Shown here: in pieces, positions 13,801 through 21,855 of the stretch | How the letters are laid out: each line of letters starts with the position of its first letter | How positions within the stretch are numbered: position 1 is the first letter of the stretch | Source: Magicicada septendecula | Lineage: Eukaryota > Arthropoda > Insecta > Hemiptera > Cicadidae | Length of the DNA: 64,000 nt | Direction: 5' to 3' | NCBI GenBank assembly: GCA_034769895.1 | Contig: CM068367.1 | Coordinates: 706,336,885 to 706,400,884, forward strand | Notes under the pieces: generated by a model | Databases searched by the model: none | Told to the model about the DNA's origin: nothing | Seen by the model: only the letters and a program-made list of their open reading frames with translations | Position numbers and translations under genes: made by a program

Positions 13801-14107
13801 AATATGGAACGAAGCTCGCGCAAATTTGAGAGCGAATTTACTAAACTCGCGAAAATATCACGAGCAGAATAATAGGGAAATAAAGTACAAGGTAGGTGAC
13901 TTGGTTATGTATAAAACTCACCCGACGAGTAGAGCCGTTGATAGGACCACTTCCAAGCTATCTTACCGATGGTGAGGCCCCTACACGATTCACAAGTACA
14001 TCACTCCCGTAACAGTAGCACTGTACGAACCAAATACGAATAATTACGTTCGCAGAAGTCATGTGTCACAAATAAAAAATTTTCACCAAGGAGAAATACG
14101 ATTGTGA
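10830..14107 (+). pseudogene. pol of gypsy copy B; 587-codon RT-RNase H-integrase frame, truncated at both ends
   Basis: The protease motif DSGSTRSLIS lies near 11049. RT start is in 11519-11743, ending at the stop shared with A (11741-11743). After a frame change, one frame of 587 codons runs from 11818 to 13581. It covers RT (YLDD), RNase H (DSSS, YELECL, ETDNQAL), the integrase HHCC finger (H-H and CEICALGK) and most of the integrase core. The second acidic residue is Asn here too (SNNGPQF, AAC at 13462-13464). The frame stops at TGA right after NLAERYL, where A has CGA (Arg). Downstream remnants reach 14107, including the TGA at 13973-13975 shared with A. RT and RNase H residues look intact, but no complete enzyme can be made. 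Confidence 0.85.
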
Positions 14108-15429
14108 GAAAGTAGGTAAATAAAGAAAACAGACCTAAGCATTATGGAATAAATATAGGCAACATCCTATATTGTAATTGAGTCTAAACTCAAACACCTC
14201 GTAAGAATAAGAGCGAGGCCTGATCAACGTTAGCTCCTGTTCTACGAAAATAATGTAAATAATGAGAAGTCAGCTGACGAACCACAAACCCCTACCTAAG
14301 TAAACTAAAGGTAACAATATTGTTATTACAACATATTGTAGGTTACTGATTACGATGAACATGATGATAGTAATAAACTGAATAATAGTTCACGTGTGCG
14401 ATTCTTACAGTATAGCTGTATACACGTATACAAGTGTGTACCTGAAATATACTGAAACATACTCATGAGTGTAACTCCGTAAAACGAGTGAAACAACAAT
14501 AAAAAAACCGGTAGTAGCATTAAGAACTAGAAATAAAGTAGATTTAAGTATTTGTGTATTTTATGTGTTTTATGAGTGTTAAAGTTTAAGTGATTCAAAT
14601 AGTATGTAAGATAATCGTATATTTCTTACGAATAAATTAGGGTAAATCAAAGTAACCTTGTAGAAAGAAATTTCATCATGAGGTTCTGAGCCAAATATAA
14701 TTCTACCTCCTTTGGAATCCACAAATGTCGTCCCATGTGTCTTCTTTAAGTAGAGGGGGATGTGACGATTTAAAACAAATTTTAAATAGCACAAAACAAA
14801 AAATTTTTTTTGTGTTCGTAATACCACATAATAAAATAATCCCCCCCCCCCGCTGTAGCAAGTACCTGTACAAACAAGTGAAAAGCCAGTACGGACACGC
14901 AAATTACACAGTTGTTACGCTAATTAAAATAATCATTGTAATCATCTCCAAAAAACATGATAATCTCAAATAAAATACTGAAGAAAATAAAGAAGCTGTG
15001 GTATAATTAATAGTAGCTAATTAAAGGTAAAATAATAATAATAAAAGAACGAACTACTTTTCTCTCGATGTGTAAACTACGCCAGATCCCTACTCACGGC
15101 CACAAAACCTACCCCAGTCGTCCCTGATTTGCGCCCAAGCAAACTGCTTTGCCATGCGTTGTCACAAGAAATACGTGTTACATTACATAACTATGTATAA
15201 ATAGATAGATGTTTCTTGGTAACAAGAGCAATAAGTAGAGGAGAGTGCAAATATGTAGTTAAAATGTAAAGGAAGTTATGTAGTTAAAAGGTAAATATAT
15301 AAACAGTGTAGCCATCACATCTCTTTAAGTAAGTTATCTTGTTGTTGCATCCTCTTCGTTCACTTTATTAATTTATTAATATATATAAAACATTTCACTA
15401 ATGATCTTACTGTTGTCACTTCCCAAACG

Positions 15430-15456
15430 TTTCGAGATGTTGTTTCTCTTCTTCAG
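15430..15456 (-). ncRNA. hammerhead-ribozyme-like core in PLE-1
   Basis: On the minus strand CTGAAGA is followed by a short stem (GAGA...TCTC) and GAAA, the conserved core layout CUGANGA - stem II - GAAA. Hammerhead motifs are known in Penelope-like elements. An unpaired A/C at the base of stem II and the unverified outer helices mean activity is uncertain. Confidence 0.5.
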
Positions 15457-15840
15457 TGGGTGTAATACTGACTGTCGATTACAGAATAACCGTTACGGAA
15501 AAATGGTGTGTATGGCGCTGATGGGGTTGATGGTGGGAAGGGATTGGCGCTGAGGTTCGAATTGTGTGTGTGGATCAGTGTGTCGAATAGTGTATGTGAT
15601 TTATAATGTATTTGTTCATTTAATATGTTGTTTGGTTGTAGTGTGTGATATCTGTATATTTCAAATTGTTCAGCTGTGTTTACTTTTCTACTTTTAGGTA
15701 AGTAGTGTAATATTTCCATGTTGTGTTCTATGTTTGTGTAACTGTGGTTTTCGTTATGTAAATGTGTGGCAAATGTGGAATGTATGTGGTTTGTGGTGAG
15801 GGCTTTTAAATGTTCAGAAAATCTGGAAGAAAAAGATCTT
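15453..15840 (-). pseudogene. C-terminal fragment of PLE GIY-YIG endonuclease domain
   Basis: Continuous minus-strand reading frame from GRSFSSRF (about 15838) through EHLKALTTNHIHSTFATHLH, the SYTNIEHNMEILHYL box and KSRKVNTAEQFEIYRYH to a stop at about 15453. The GR-SF...EHL pattern followed by H..YTNI...ILH...KSRK..LE..EIY is characteristic of the end of Penelope-type retroelement proteins. The catalytic GIY and YIG parts are missing from this strand, but a FYIGQT-like stretch is readable on the opposite strand at 15843-15860 (see findings). Confidence 0.75.
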
Positions 15841-16790
15841 CCCGAAATTCTACATCGGCCAGACGGTAGTAATTAAGTTCATTTGTGAAAGTTTTATATA
15901 TATTATTACTTTAAGTAAGTGTTTAACAATTGAAGTATGTACAATACCAAATCAGAATGTAACATTAGTGCAGTTTAAACAAAATGTGAAAAGTGAAATC
16001 GACCGTCTGAAGGAAATCAACTACAACACTATGAGCATCACGTACCCAGAGACAGAGCATCATGACTAAACTGCCTACTTAGAGTCAACAGTTTAATGGA
16101 GGACCACCAACTGCAGCTAAGAACATCCAGAAAACACCACCGTAGAGGATCATGAAGAGGACCAGTCGTGGACATACCCAAAACCCAGGTGACACGGAAG
16201 CATAACTTTTGTGGTTATATTTCTTCTAACAACCCAGAGTAAAGACCGTATATTTCTCGTAAAGACTCATATAAATACTGTAAATTGTAACATAGTAATA
16301 TGGATAGTTACTGTAACTAAATAATAGTAACCTGAAGATGCTTACAGGTATAACTAAGTCAATAGTAAATTAAACTATTCTTCAAATATTTTACATAATG
16401 TCAAAATAATCTGGAATATCATAAAAATTAGAACCCGGATCCGTGGTATTTAATGTAATATACAGCTGTATGGTTTTGAGCTCATCATAATAATGTTTTA
16501 AAAAGAATGAAAGCATTTAGTAATGAATTTACCCATTAAGTAAGAATCATGAATGTTGGTATACAACCTGATATATCACAAAACTTATTTTGAAAGTTGT
16601 AATAAAGAGATGTCTTTGCTAAACCCAAGAGAGTGAGTAAAATTTACGAAACCTCAGTCAAACTCCTAAACTTTACAGGTTCCCAATTTGTTGGTAAGTA
16701 ATCAGTAAATATAATGGCAGCCGGTTTAATTGACAAAGGCCAATTAAACTGGTTCCCCGTGTTATAATGTCAAGAAGAAGAGACGTTATA

Positions 16791-17433
16791 CGATAACAGC
16801 CGCAAATTCAAACAGAATCAAAAGATTATTGCATGCAGCCCTCATTTGTAGAGTACTCAAGACTTATTGTTTTTGGTGAAGATCGGTTAAGGGAAAGGGG
16901 TAGTTTACCTGCTACGTTTTATGTGTTATAAGGGTATTTTCTATGGCAAACGATAACAGCCGCAAATTCAAACAGAATCAAATAATGTTTTGCATACAGC
17001 CCTGATTTGTAGAGTACTCAAGACCTATTGTTTTTGGAGAAGATCGGTTAAGGGAAAGGGGTAGTTTACCTGCAGCGTTTTTTTATCAAGGGTAATTTTT
17101 TTTTTTGGCAAACGATAACAGCCGCAAATTCAAACAGAATCAAATAATGTTTTGCATACAGCCCTGAATTGTAGAGTTCTCAAGACCTTTTGGTGTTGGT
17201 GAAGATCGGTTAAGGGAATAGGGTAGTTTACCTGCAACATTTTATGTTTTAACAAGGGTAATTTTTTCTATGATGAACGGTAACTGCGGCATATTCAAAC
17301 AGAATCAAATAATTTTTTGCATACATCCCTGAATTATAGTGGTCTCAAGGCCTTTTGATTTTGGTGAAGATCGGTTAAGGGGAAGTGGTAGTTTACCTGC
17401 AACCTTTTACGTTTTAACAACAGTAAAGTACTT
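16791..17433. repeat. ~163-bp satellite array, block 1 (about four units)
   Basis: Tandem units carry CGATAACAGCCGCAAATTC, then AAACAGAATCAAATAAT, TTGCATACAGCCCTGAATTG, GAAGATCGGTTAAGGG and GGGGTAGTTTACCTGC. The GATCGGTTAAG box recurs at 16881, 17042, 17204 and 17369, giving a period of 161-165 bp. The array starts at the very base where gypsy copy B ends and closes with AGTAAAGTACTT (about 17422-17433). Confidence 0.9.
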
Positions 17434-18144
17434 GAAAATTCATTTAAACTTTTTCAAACAATGGTAATTGTTAAAAATAAAATAATTTTGTTGCCAGGCA
17501 ATAAAATTATAATTTTTTCATTTTAATGTAAATCATGTATGAGAGAAAATATATCGTTCGTGGCAGGCAAGCATATCTCAATTATGTAATGTTTACGTTT
17601 CCATTTTATTATTATGATTACTGCAATAAAAAGGCAGACACACACACAAAATTCGCGTTATTTCTGGCCTCACTCATGTTTATTTTCTTACATTTGCACG
17701 CTTTTTAACTGGAAAGTGCCGAAACCCACACCAACATAACGCGTGCAACCCGAAAAATTGTCCAGCGTGGATAGCGATTTGCTTCCTGTGGATCGCTGGG
17801 CAGTGTAACTGCACGTGTTTACAAAGGAACGATTCATAGACAGAATTTTCGTCTTTAGGGAATGAACCCTCTGCAAGATGCTGAGGGTCCGTGAGTGACT
17901 TCGGAGCGCTCCTTCTTTTCCGCGTGTTTGTTCTGTGAAACGTACACTGTAGATTCGCAGCTTTACTCTAAGCAACGCTCAATAGGAAATGTTGAAAATT
18001 GTTGTCCACGGTGTACCCTCATACACACTAAACCTGCTCTGATATTTTAATTATGGACATCATAATATTAAAACTTTGGAAACTTGAGCACTACTTAATG
18101 GAGATCAAACATTAACTTATACAAGCCATTAATTTTATGCATAT
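17434..18144. other. spacer between satellite block 1 and the hammerhead-like repeat
   Basis: No recognised gene. The part from about 17640 to 18020 is less AT-rich than its surroundings and carries a minus-strand frame of 95 codons (17688-17975) with no recognisable domain. A CGATTTGCTTCC / GGATCGCTGG hairpin-like stretch lies near 17770-17800. A similar spacer after block 2 is much shorter (20018-20174). Confidence 0.5.
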
Positions 18145-18460
18145 TTTTTATATATATGTGTACAACGTTATCGGCAACAAAGAAGTAGTTTTTGTTAAAA
18201 TTCCTTCCCGGGATGTCTGGCCGTAGTCCAATGTTTTCTACAAAACCAGACGTTTCGGCAATGCCATCGACTTCCAGCATCAGTAAAAATCGAGTGCGAT
18301 AACGTGAGGTGGTATACGTTAGTGACCACAGTACTATGGTTAAGGCTGAAGCAGTAAGTAGAAAGAAGTAGTTTCTATGGTAATATATTTCATTTCGAAA
18401 ATGATTTTAAATATAAATCTTAGAACATGGAAGTTATGAATGGTTCTCCATACCAATTTT
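18145..18460. repeat. hammerhead-like repeat, copy 1
   Basis: About 310 bp, matched by 20175-20482. It runs from TATGTGTAC and CGTTATCGGCAACAAAGAAG through a conserved middle to CTTAGAACATGGAAGTTATG and a terminal small hairpin, ATGGTTCTCCAT. A minus-strand hammerhead-like core lies at 18253-18283, degenerate here: CTGATGC, a poorly paired stem II, then GAAA. Downstream the minus strand has GTCTGG ... CCAGAC, a possible second helix. Satellite DNA resumes within 15 bp of its right end. Confidence 0.7.
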
Positions 18461-18472
18461 TGTCTATCGCAA

Positions 18473-18509
18473 ACGATAACAGCCGCAAATTCAAACAGAA
18501 TCAAATAAT
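18473..18509. repeat. start of satellite block 2, interrupted by PLE-2
   Basis: ACGATAACAGCCGCAAATTC and AAACAGAATCAAATAAT, the start of a satellite unit, stop where PLE-2 begins. The unit resumes at 19259 after the element. Confidence 0.85.
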
Positions 18510-18580
18510 ATATAAATAGTAAAACAGTTTTACCTTTTTTTTCCGTCTGGTGGCCTTTATCCTTTACGAAACTCTACGCA

Positions 18581-18606
18581 TTTCAGGACATATGTCCCAT
18601 CATCAG
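18581..18606 (-). ncRNA. hammerhead-ribozyme-like core in PLE-2
   Basis: On the minus strand CTGATGA is followed by a stem GGAC-ATAT-GTCC (with one U/U position at its base) and GAAA. This is the consensus hammerhead core order, in the same relative place as the core of PLE-1, downstream of the endonuclease stop. Confidence 0.55.
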
Positions 18607-18782
18607 GAATATCCCTTGGTGAAGTTCATCAATAATTAAAATATTAAAACAACTTTTTATACAACTTTACACATCACAATAAATATAAATATAAACACAA
18701 AAACACATAAAACCCCCAAAACGTGAGAACACACGCGATATCGCTGGTGCGCACCACGAATTACTGTAGCCGACTGCTGTGC

Positions 18783-19136
18783 TCATGTTGTTATAGGTCG
18801 TGCACTATGGACCTCGTTTTGTATTCTTATCACTGTGTCGTACAGTGGATTTGATTGCAAATTCAATTTTTCATTAAGAAGGACCTCTTTTGTGTTTTTA
18901 TCTTTATAAGCCTTATATATTTCGAATTCTTCGACAGCATTCATATAACTTCCTTTTCTACATACGTGGAGGGGTTGAAAGTTCGTCATGAAATCGGTAT
19001 AATTATGGTTTTTGTCCATCAGATAGCGCGCGTAATTTGACACAGTTTTACTAAATTCTTTTTTAGGTAAATGTTCTTTAAAGCGTTTTTTTAAAGGGTA
19101 TACCAGTTCGGCCAATTTAAAAACTATCACAATCAT
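18783..19136 (-). pseudogene. C-terminal part of a PLE GIY-YIG endonuclease protein
   Basis: A 117-codon minus-strand frame contains PLKKRFKEHLPKKEFSKTVS, YARYLMDKNHNYTDF, ILH-equivalent MTNFQPLHVCRKGSYMNAVE and EEFEIYKAYKDKNTKEVLLN, then LQSNPLYDTVIRIQN. The spacing matches PLE-1's EHL...H...YTNI...KSRK...EQFEIY...LFDT. The upstream catalytic and RT portions are absent, so this is a dead, 5'-truncated copy. Confidence 0.75.
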
Positions 19137-19258
19137 TGCACATTATCTTATAAACGCCCGTTTTGTCCTCAACTGATTTTGAATTTTTAGATAGGAGTAT
19201 CTTATTAACGTTGTTATTAGATACTAGAATTAGATATTAGAAACATGGATCTAAAACT

Positions 19259-20017
19259 AGAATCAAATAATGTTTCACATACAGCCCTGAATTGTAGTGT
19301 TCAAGACCTATTGTTCTTGGTGAAGATCAGTTAAGGGAAAGGGGTAGTTTACCTGCAACGTTTTATGTTTTAACAAGGGTAATTTTTTTCTATGGCAAAC
19401 GATAACAGCTGCAACTTCAAACAGAATCAAATAATGTTTCGCATACAGCCCTGATTGTAGAGTTCTCAAGACCTATTGTTTTTGGTGAAGATCGGTTAAG
19501 AGAAAGGGGTAGTTTACCTGCCACATTTTATGTTTTAACAAGGGTAATATTTTCTATGACGAACGATAACTGCTGTAAATTCAAACAGAATCAAATACTT
19601 TTTTGCACACCTTCCTGAATTATAGCGTACTCAAAGTCTGTTGATTTTGGTGAAGATCGGTTAAGAGAAAAGGGTAGTTTACCAGCAACATTTTATGTTT
19701 TAAAAGGGTAATTTTATTTTTGTGACGAATGATAACTGCCGCATATTCAAAGAGAATCAAATACTTTTTTGCATACTTTCCTCAAGTTTTAAGTACTCAA
19801 GGTCTGTTGATTGGTGAAGATCGGTTAAGGGAAAGGGGTAGTTTACCTGCATCGTTTTATGTTTTAACAAGGGTAATTTTACTTCCATGTTCCTTAAGGA
19901 AATGGAAGTATGGTGATGGCAAAAAAAATCGATTCGAGATTATTGCAGATTCTAATTGTACTACACTCAAAACATGAGGGGTAGTTTACCTGTAACGTTT
20001 TATGTTTTAACCAGAGT
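19259..20017. repeat. ~163-bp satellite array, block 2 (continued)
   Basis: GATCGGTTAAG-type boxes at about 19327, 19490, 19655 and 19819 give spacings of 163-165 bp. The last unit is altered by the palindromic module at 19881-19975. The block then closes with GGGGTAGTTTACC, TTTTATGTTTTAAC and AGTAAAGTACTT (about 20007-20018), the same closing motif as block 1. Confidence 0.9.
19881..19975. repeat. palindromic module, copy 1
   Basis: ACTTCCAT, GTTCCTTAAGGAA, ATGGAAGT form a near-perfect 29-bp palindrome centred on CCTTAAGG (19881-19909). It is followed by GGTGATGGCAAAAAAAATCG and CGAGATTATTGCAGATTCTA, ending near CTCAAAACATGA. A second copy is at 20488-20585. Confidence 0.8.
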
Positions 20018-20174
20018 AAAGTACTTACTTTTGGTAAATAAAGTATCCTGATAAGAAGCTCATAATAATCCACTGTAGAAACGTAGATGAAATATCTATA
20101 AATGAAGAGATTAGGTGAACGAGGAGGGGGTAATTTTCTATTAATGAAAATTATAATTGAAGGGGGAGGGGAGA
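20018..20174. other. short spacer after satellite block 2
   Basis: AT-rich, no gene. Carries purine-rich stretches GAACGAGGAGGGGGTAATTT and AGGGGGAGGGGAGAATTTTT just before the hammerhead-like repeat copy 2. Confidence 0.5.
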
Positions 20175-20482
20175 ATTTTTTATATGTGTACTTCGTTATC
20201 GGCAACAAAGAAGTAGTTCTTTGTTAAAATTCCTTCCCGGGCTGTTTAGCCGCAGTCCAATGTTTTCTGCAAAACCAGACTTTTCGGCAGTGCCATCGAC
20301 TGCCATCATCAGTGAAAATCGAGTGCGAAAACGTGAGGTGGTATACGTTAGTGACCACAGTACTGTGGTTAAGGCTGAAGCAATAAATAGAACGAAGTAG
20401 TTTCTATGGAAATATTTCATTTCGAGTATGATTTTAAATATAAATCTTAACATGGAAGTCATGTATGGTTCTCCATACCGCT
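20175..20482. repeat. hammerhead-like repeat, copy 2
   Basis: Closely matches copy 1 (18145-18460): CGTTATCGGCAACAAAGAAG, CCTTCCCGGG, CCAATGTTTTCT, GAGGTGGTATACGTTAGTGA, then CATGGAAGTCATGTATGG and the GTATGG-TTCT-CCATAC terminal hairpin. Its hammerhead-like core is better preserved than in copy 1. The palindromic module begins directly after its right end. Confidence 0.8.
20282..20312 (-). ncRNA. hammerhead-ribozyme-like core, best conserved example
   Basis: On the minus strand CTGATGA is followed, after one T, by GGCAGT ... ACTGCC, a six-pair stem II, and then GAAA. The layout fits the hammerhead consensus CUGANGA - stem II - GAAA. Helices I and III could not be assigned securely by eye; a GTCTGG element lies just downstream. 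Confidence 0.6.
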
Positions 20483-20487
20483 ATTTT

Positions 20488-20585
20488 ATTTCCATGTTCC
20501 TTAAGGAAATGGAAGTACGGTGATGGCAAAAAAATCGTGTTCGAGATTATTGCAGATTCTAATTGTACTAAACTCAAAACATGAA
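20488..20585. repeat. palindromic module, copy 2
   Basis: ATTTCCATGTTCCTTAAGG and the mirrored AAATGGAAGT form the palindrome at 20488-20516. It is followed by the same GGTGATGGCAAAAAAATCG and TTATTGCAGATTCTAATTGT sequence as copy 1. Confidence 0.8.
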
Positions 20586-20619
20586 ATAAAGTCATTTTTC
20601 GAAAAGTGTCTGTGTGTCT

Positions 20620-21855
20620 ATCTGTAGATTTTTTTTATGGCAAACGATAGCCGCATTTTCAAACTGAATCAAATAATTTTTTGCATACAGCCCTGATTTG
20701 TAGAGTACTCAAGACCTATTGTTTTTGGTGAAGATCAGTTAAGGGAAAGGGGTAATTTACCTGCGTTTTTTTTAATCAAAGGTAATTGTTTTCTATGGCA
20801 AACGATAACACCCGCAAATTCAAACAGAATCAAATAATTTTTTGCATGCTACTCTGAATAGTAGAGTTCTCAAGACCTAGCCTATTGTTTTTTATGAAGA
20901 TCGGTTAAGAGTAAGGGGTAGTTCACCTGCAACGTTGTTTGTTTTAACAAGGGTATTTTTTATGCCAAACGATAACAGCCGCAAATTCAAACAGAATCAA
21001 ATAATGTTTTGCATACAGCCCTAAAGTGTAGAGTTCTCAAGGCCTATTGTTTTTGTTGAAGATCGGTTTAGGGAAACGGGTAGTTTACCAGCTACATTTT
21101 ATGTTATAACATAGATAATTTTTTCTATGATGAATGATAACTGCCGTAAATTCAATCAGAAACAAATAATGTTTTGCATACCTTCCTGAGCTATAGATAA
21201 CTCAATGTTTGTTGATTTTGGTGAAGGTCGGTTAAGGGAAAGGGGTAGTTTACCTGCAACATTTTATGTTTTAACAATGGTAATTTTTTCTATGACGAAC
21301 GATAACTGCCGCACATTCAAACAGAATCAAATATTTTTTCCATACGTTCATCAATTGTAAAAGACTGAAGGCCTGTTGATTTTGGTGAAGATCGGTTAAG
21401 GGAAAGGGGTAGTTTACCTGCCACATTTTATGTTTTAGCAAGAGTAATTGTTTCTATGACGAACGATAACTGCCGCACATTTAAACATAATCAAATAATT
21501 TTGTGCATACCTTCCTCAATTGTAGATAACTCAAGGTCTGTTGATTTTGTTGAAGATTGGTTAAGGGAAAGGGGTAGTTTACCTGCAACATTTTATGTTG
21601 TAACAAGAGAACGTTTTTCATGAAGAACGATAACTACCGTAAATTCAAAAAGAATCAAATAATTTTTTACCTATGTGCCTGAATTGTAGAGGACTCAAGG
21701 TTATTGATTTTGGTGAAAATCGGTTAAGAAAAAGGGGTAGTTTACCTGCTACTTTTAATGTTTTATTAAGAGTAATTGTTTCTATGACGAACGATAACTG
21801 CCGCACATTCAAACAAAATCAAATATTTTTTTGCACGCATCCCTGCATTGCATAA
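20620..21855. repeat. ~163-bp satellite array, block 3 (about seven units)
   Basis: GATCGGTTAAG-type boxes at about 20733, 20899, 21061, 21226, 21390, 21554 and 21716 give spacings of 162-166 bp. Units diverge by scattered changes, but the box GGGTAGTTTACCTGC stays highly similar. The array ends in a partial unit at CATCCCTGCATTG. Confidence 0.9.

Larger units (their letters stand above)
15335..15908 (-). mobile_element. 5'-truncated Penelope-like element (PLE-1) in the copy B LTR
   Basis: Flanked by 12-bp direct repeats CTTTAAGTAAGT (15323-15334 and 15909-15920). Copy A keeps the single, empty site at 7714-7725, so insertion limits are exact. The minus strand encodes the end of a PLE GIY-YIG endonuclease region: GRSFSSRFSEHLKAL, then HLHNENHSYTNIEHN, then MEILHYLPKSRKVNTAEQFE, ending at a stop near 15453. 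A hammerhead-like core lies in the 3' part. Only the last few hundred bases of a full PLE are present, as expected for 5' truncation. Confidence 0.85.
9203..16790 (+). mobile_element. Ty3/gypsy-type LTR retroelement, copy B, direct repeat of copy A with a PLE insert
   Basis: Same orientation and content as copy A, beginning TATTTAAATGG after a GT tract and ending CGTTATA at 16790. Without the 586 bp added by the PLE insertion (element plus target duplication) it is about 7002 bp, against 6997 bp for A. It shares A's missing 5' LTR, the gag/nucleocapsid frame change, the stop after VVDYRL, the integrase Asn substitution and the TGA after YRW. It also has private lesions. Two independent insertions of active elements are unlikely to share all of these. 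Confidence 0.85.
14761..16790 (+). repeat. 3' LTR of gypsy copy B, interrupted by a PLE
   Basis: Polypurine tract AGTAGAGGGGGA (14749-14760) precedes TGTGACG at 14761. The LTR is split by the PLE at 15335-15908 with a duplicated target. Removing these restores 1444 bp, one base different from copy A. Substitutions between the two LTRs are few. Confidence 0.65.
18510..19258 (-). mobile_element. Penelope-like element fragment (PLE-2) inside the satellite array
   Basis: Bounded by a 13-bp direct repeat AGAATCAAATAAT at 18497-18509 and 19259-19271, a sequence that occurs once in each satellite unit. The minus strand encodes the end of a PLE endonuclease region (to 18783). A hammerhead-like core follows at 18581-18606. 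The element differs in sequence from PLE-1, so it belongs to another PLE lineage. Confidence 0.8.

Noticed and set aside
17688..17975. 95-codon minus-strand frame in the less AT-rich spacer
   Set aside because: No recognisable domain, no splice or promoter context, and the length is expected by chance in such sequence.
16791..21855. CRISPR-like array
   Set aside because: Units are about 163 bp, directly adjacent and similar throughout, without unique spacers; the genome is eukaryotic.
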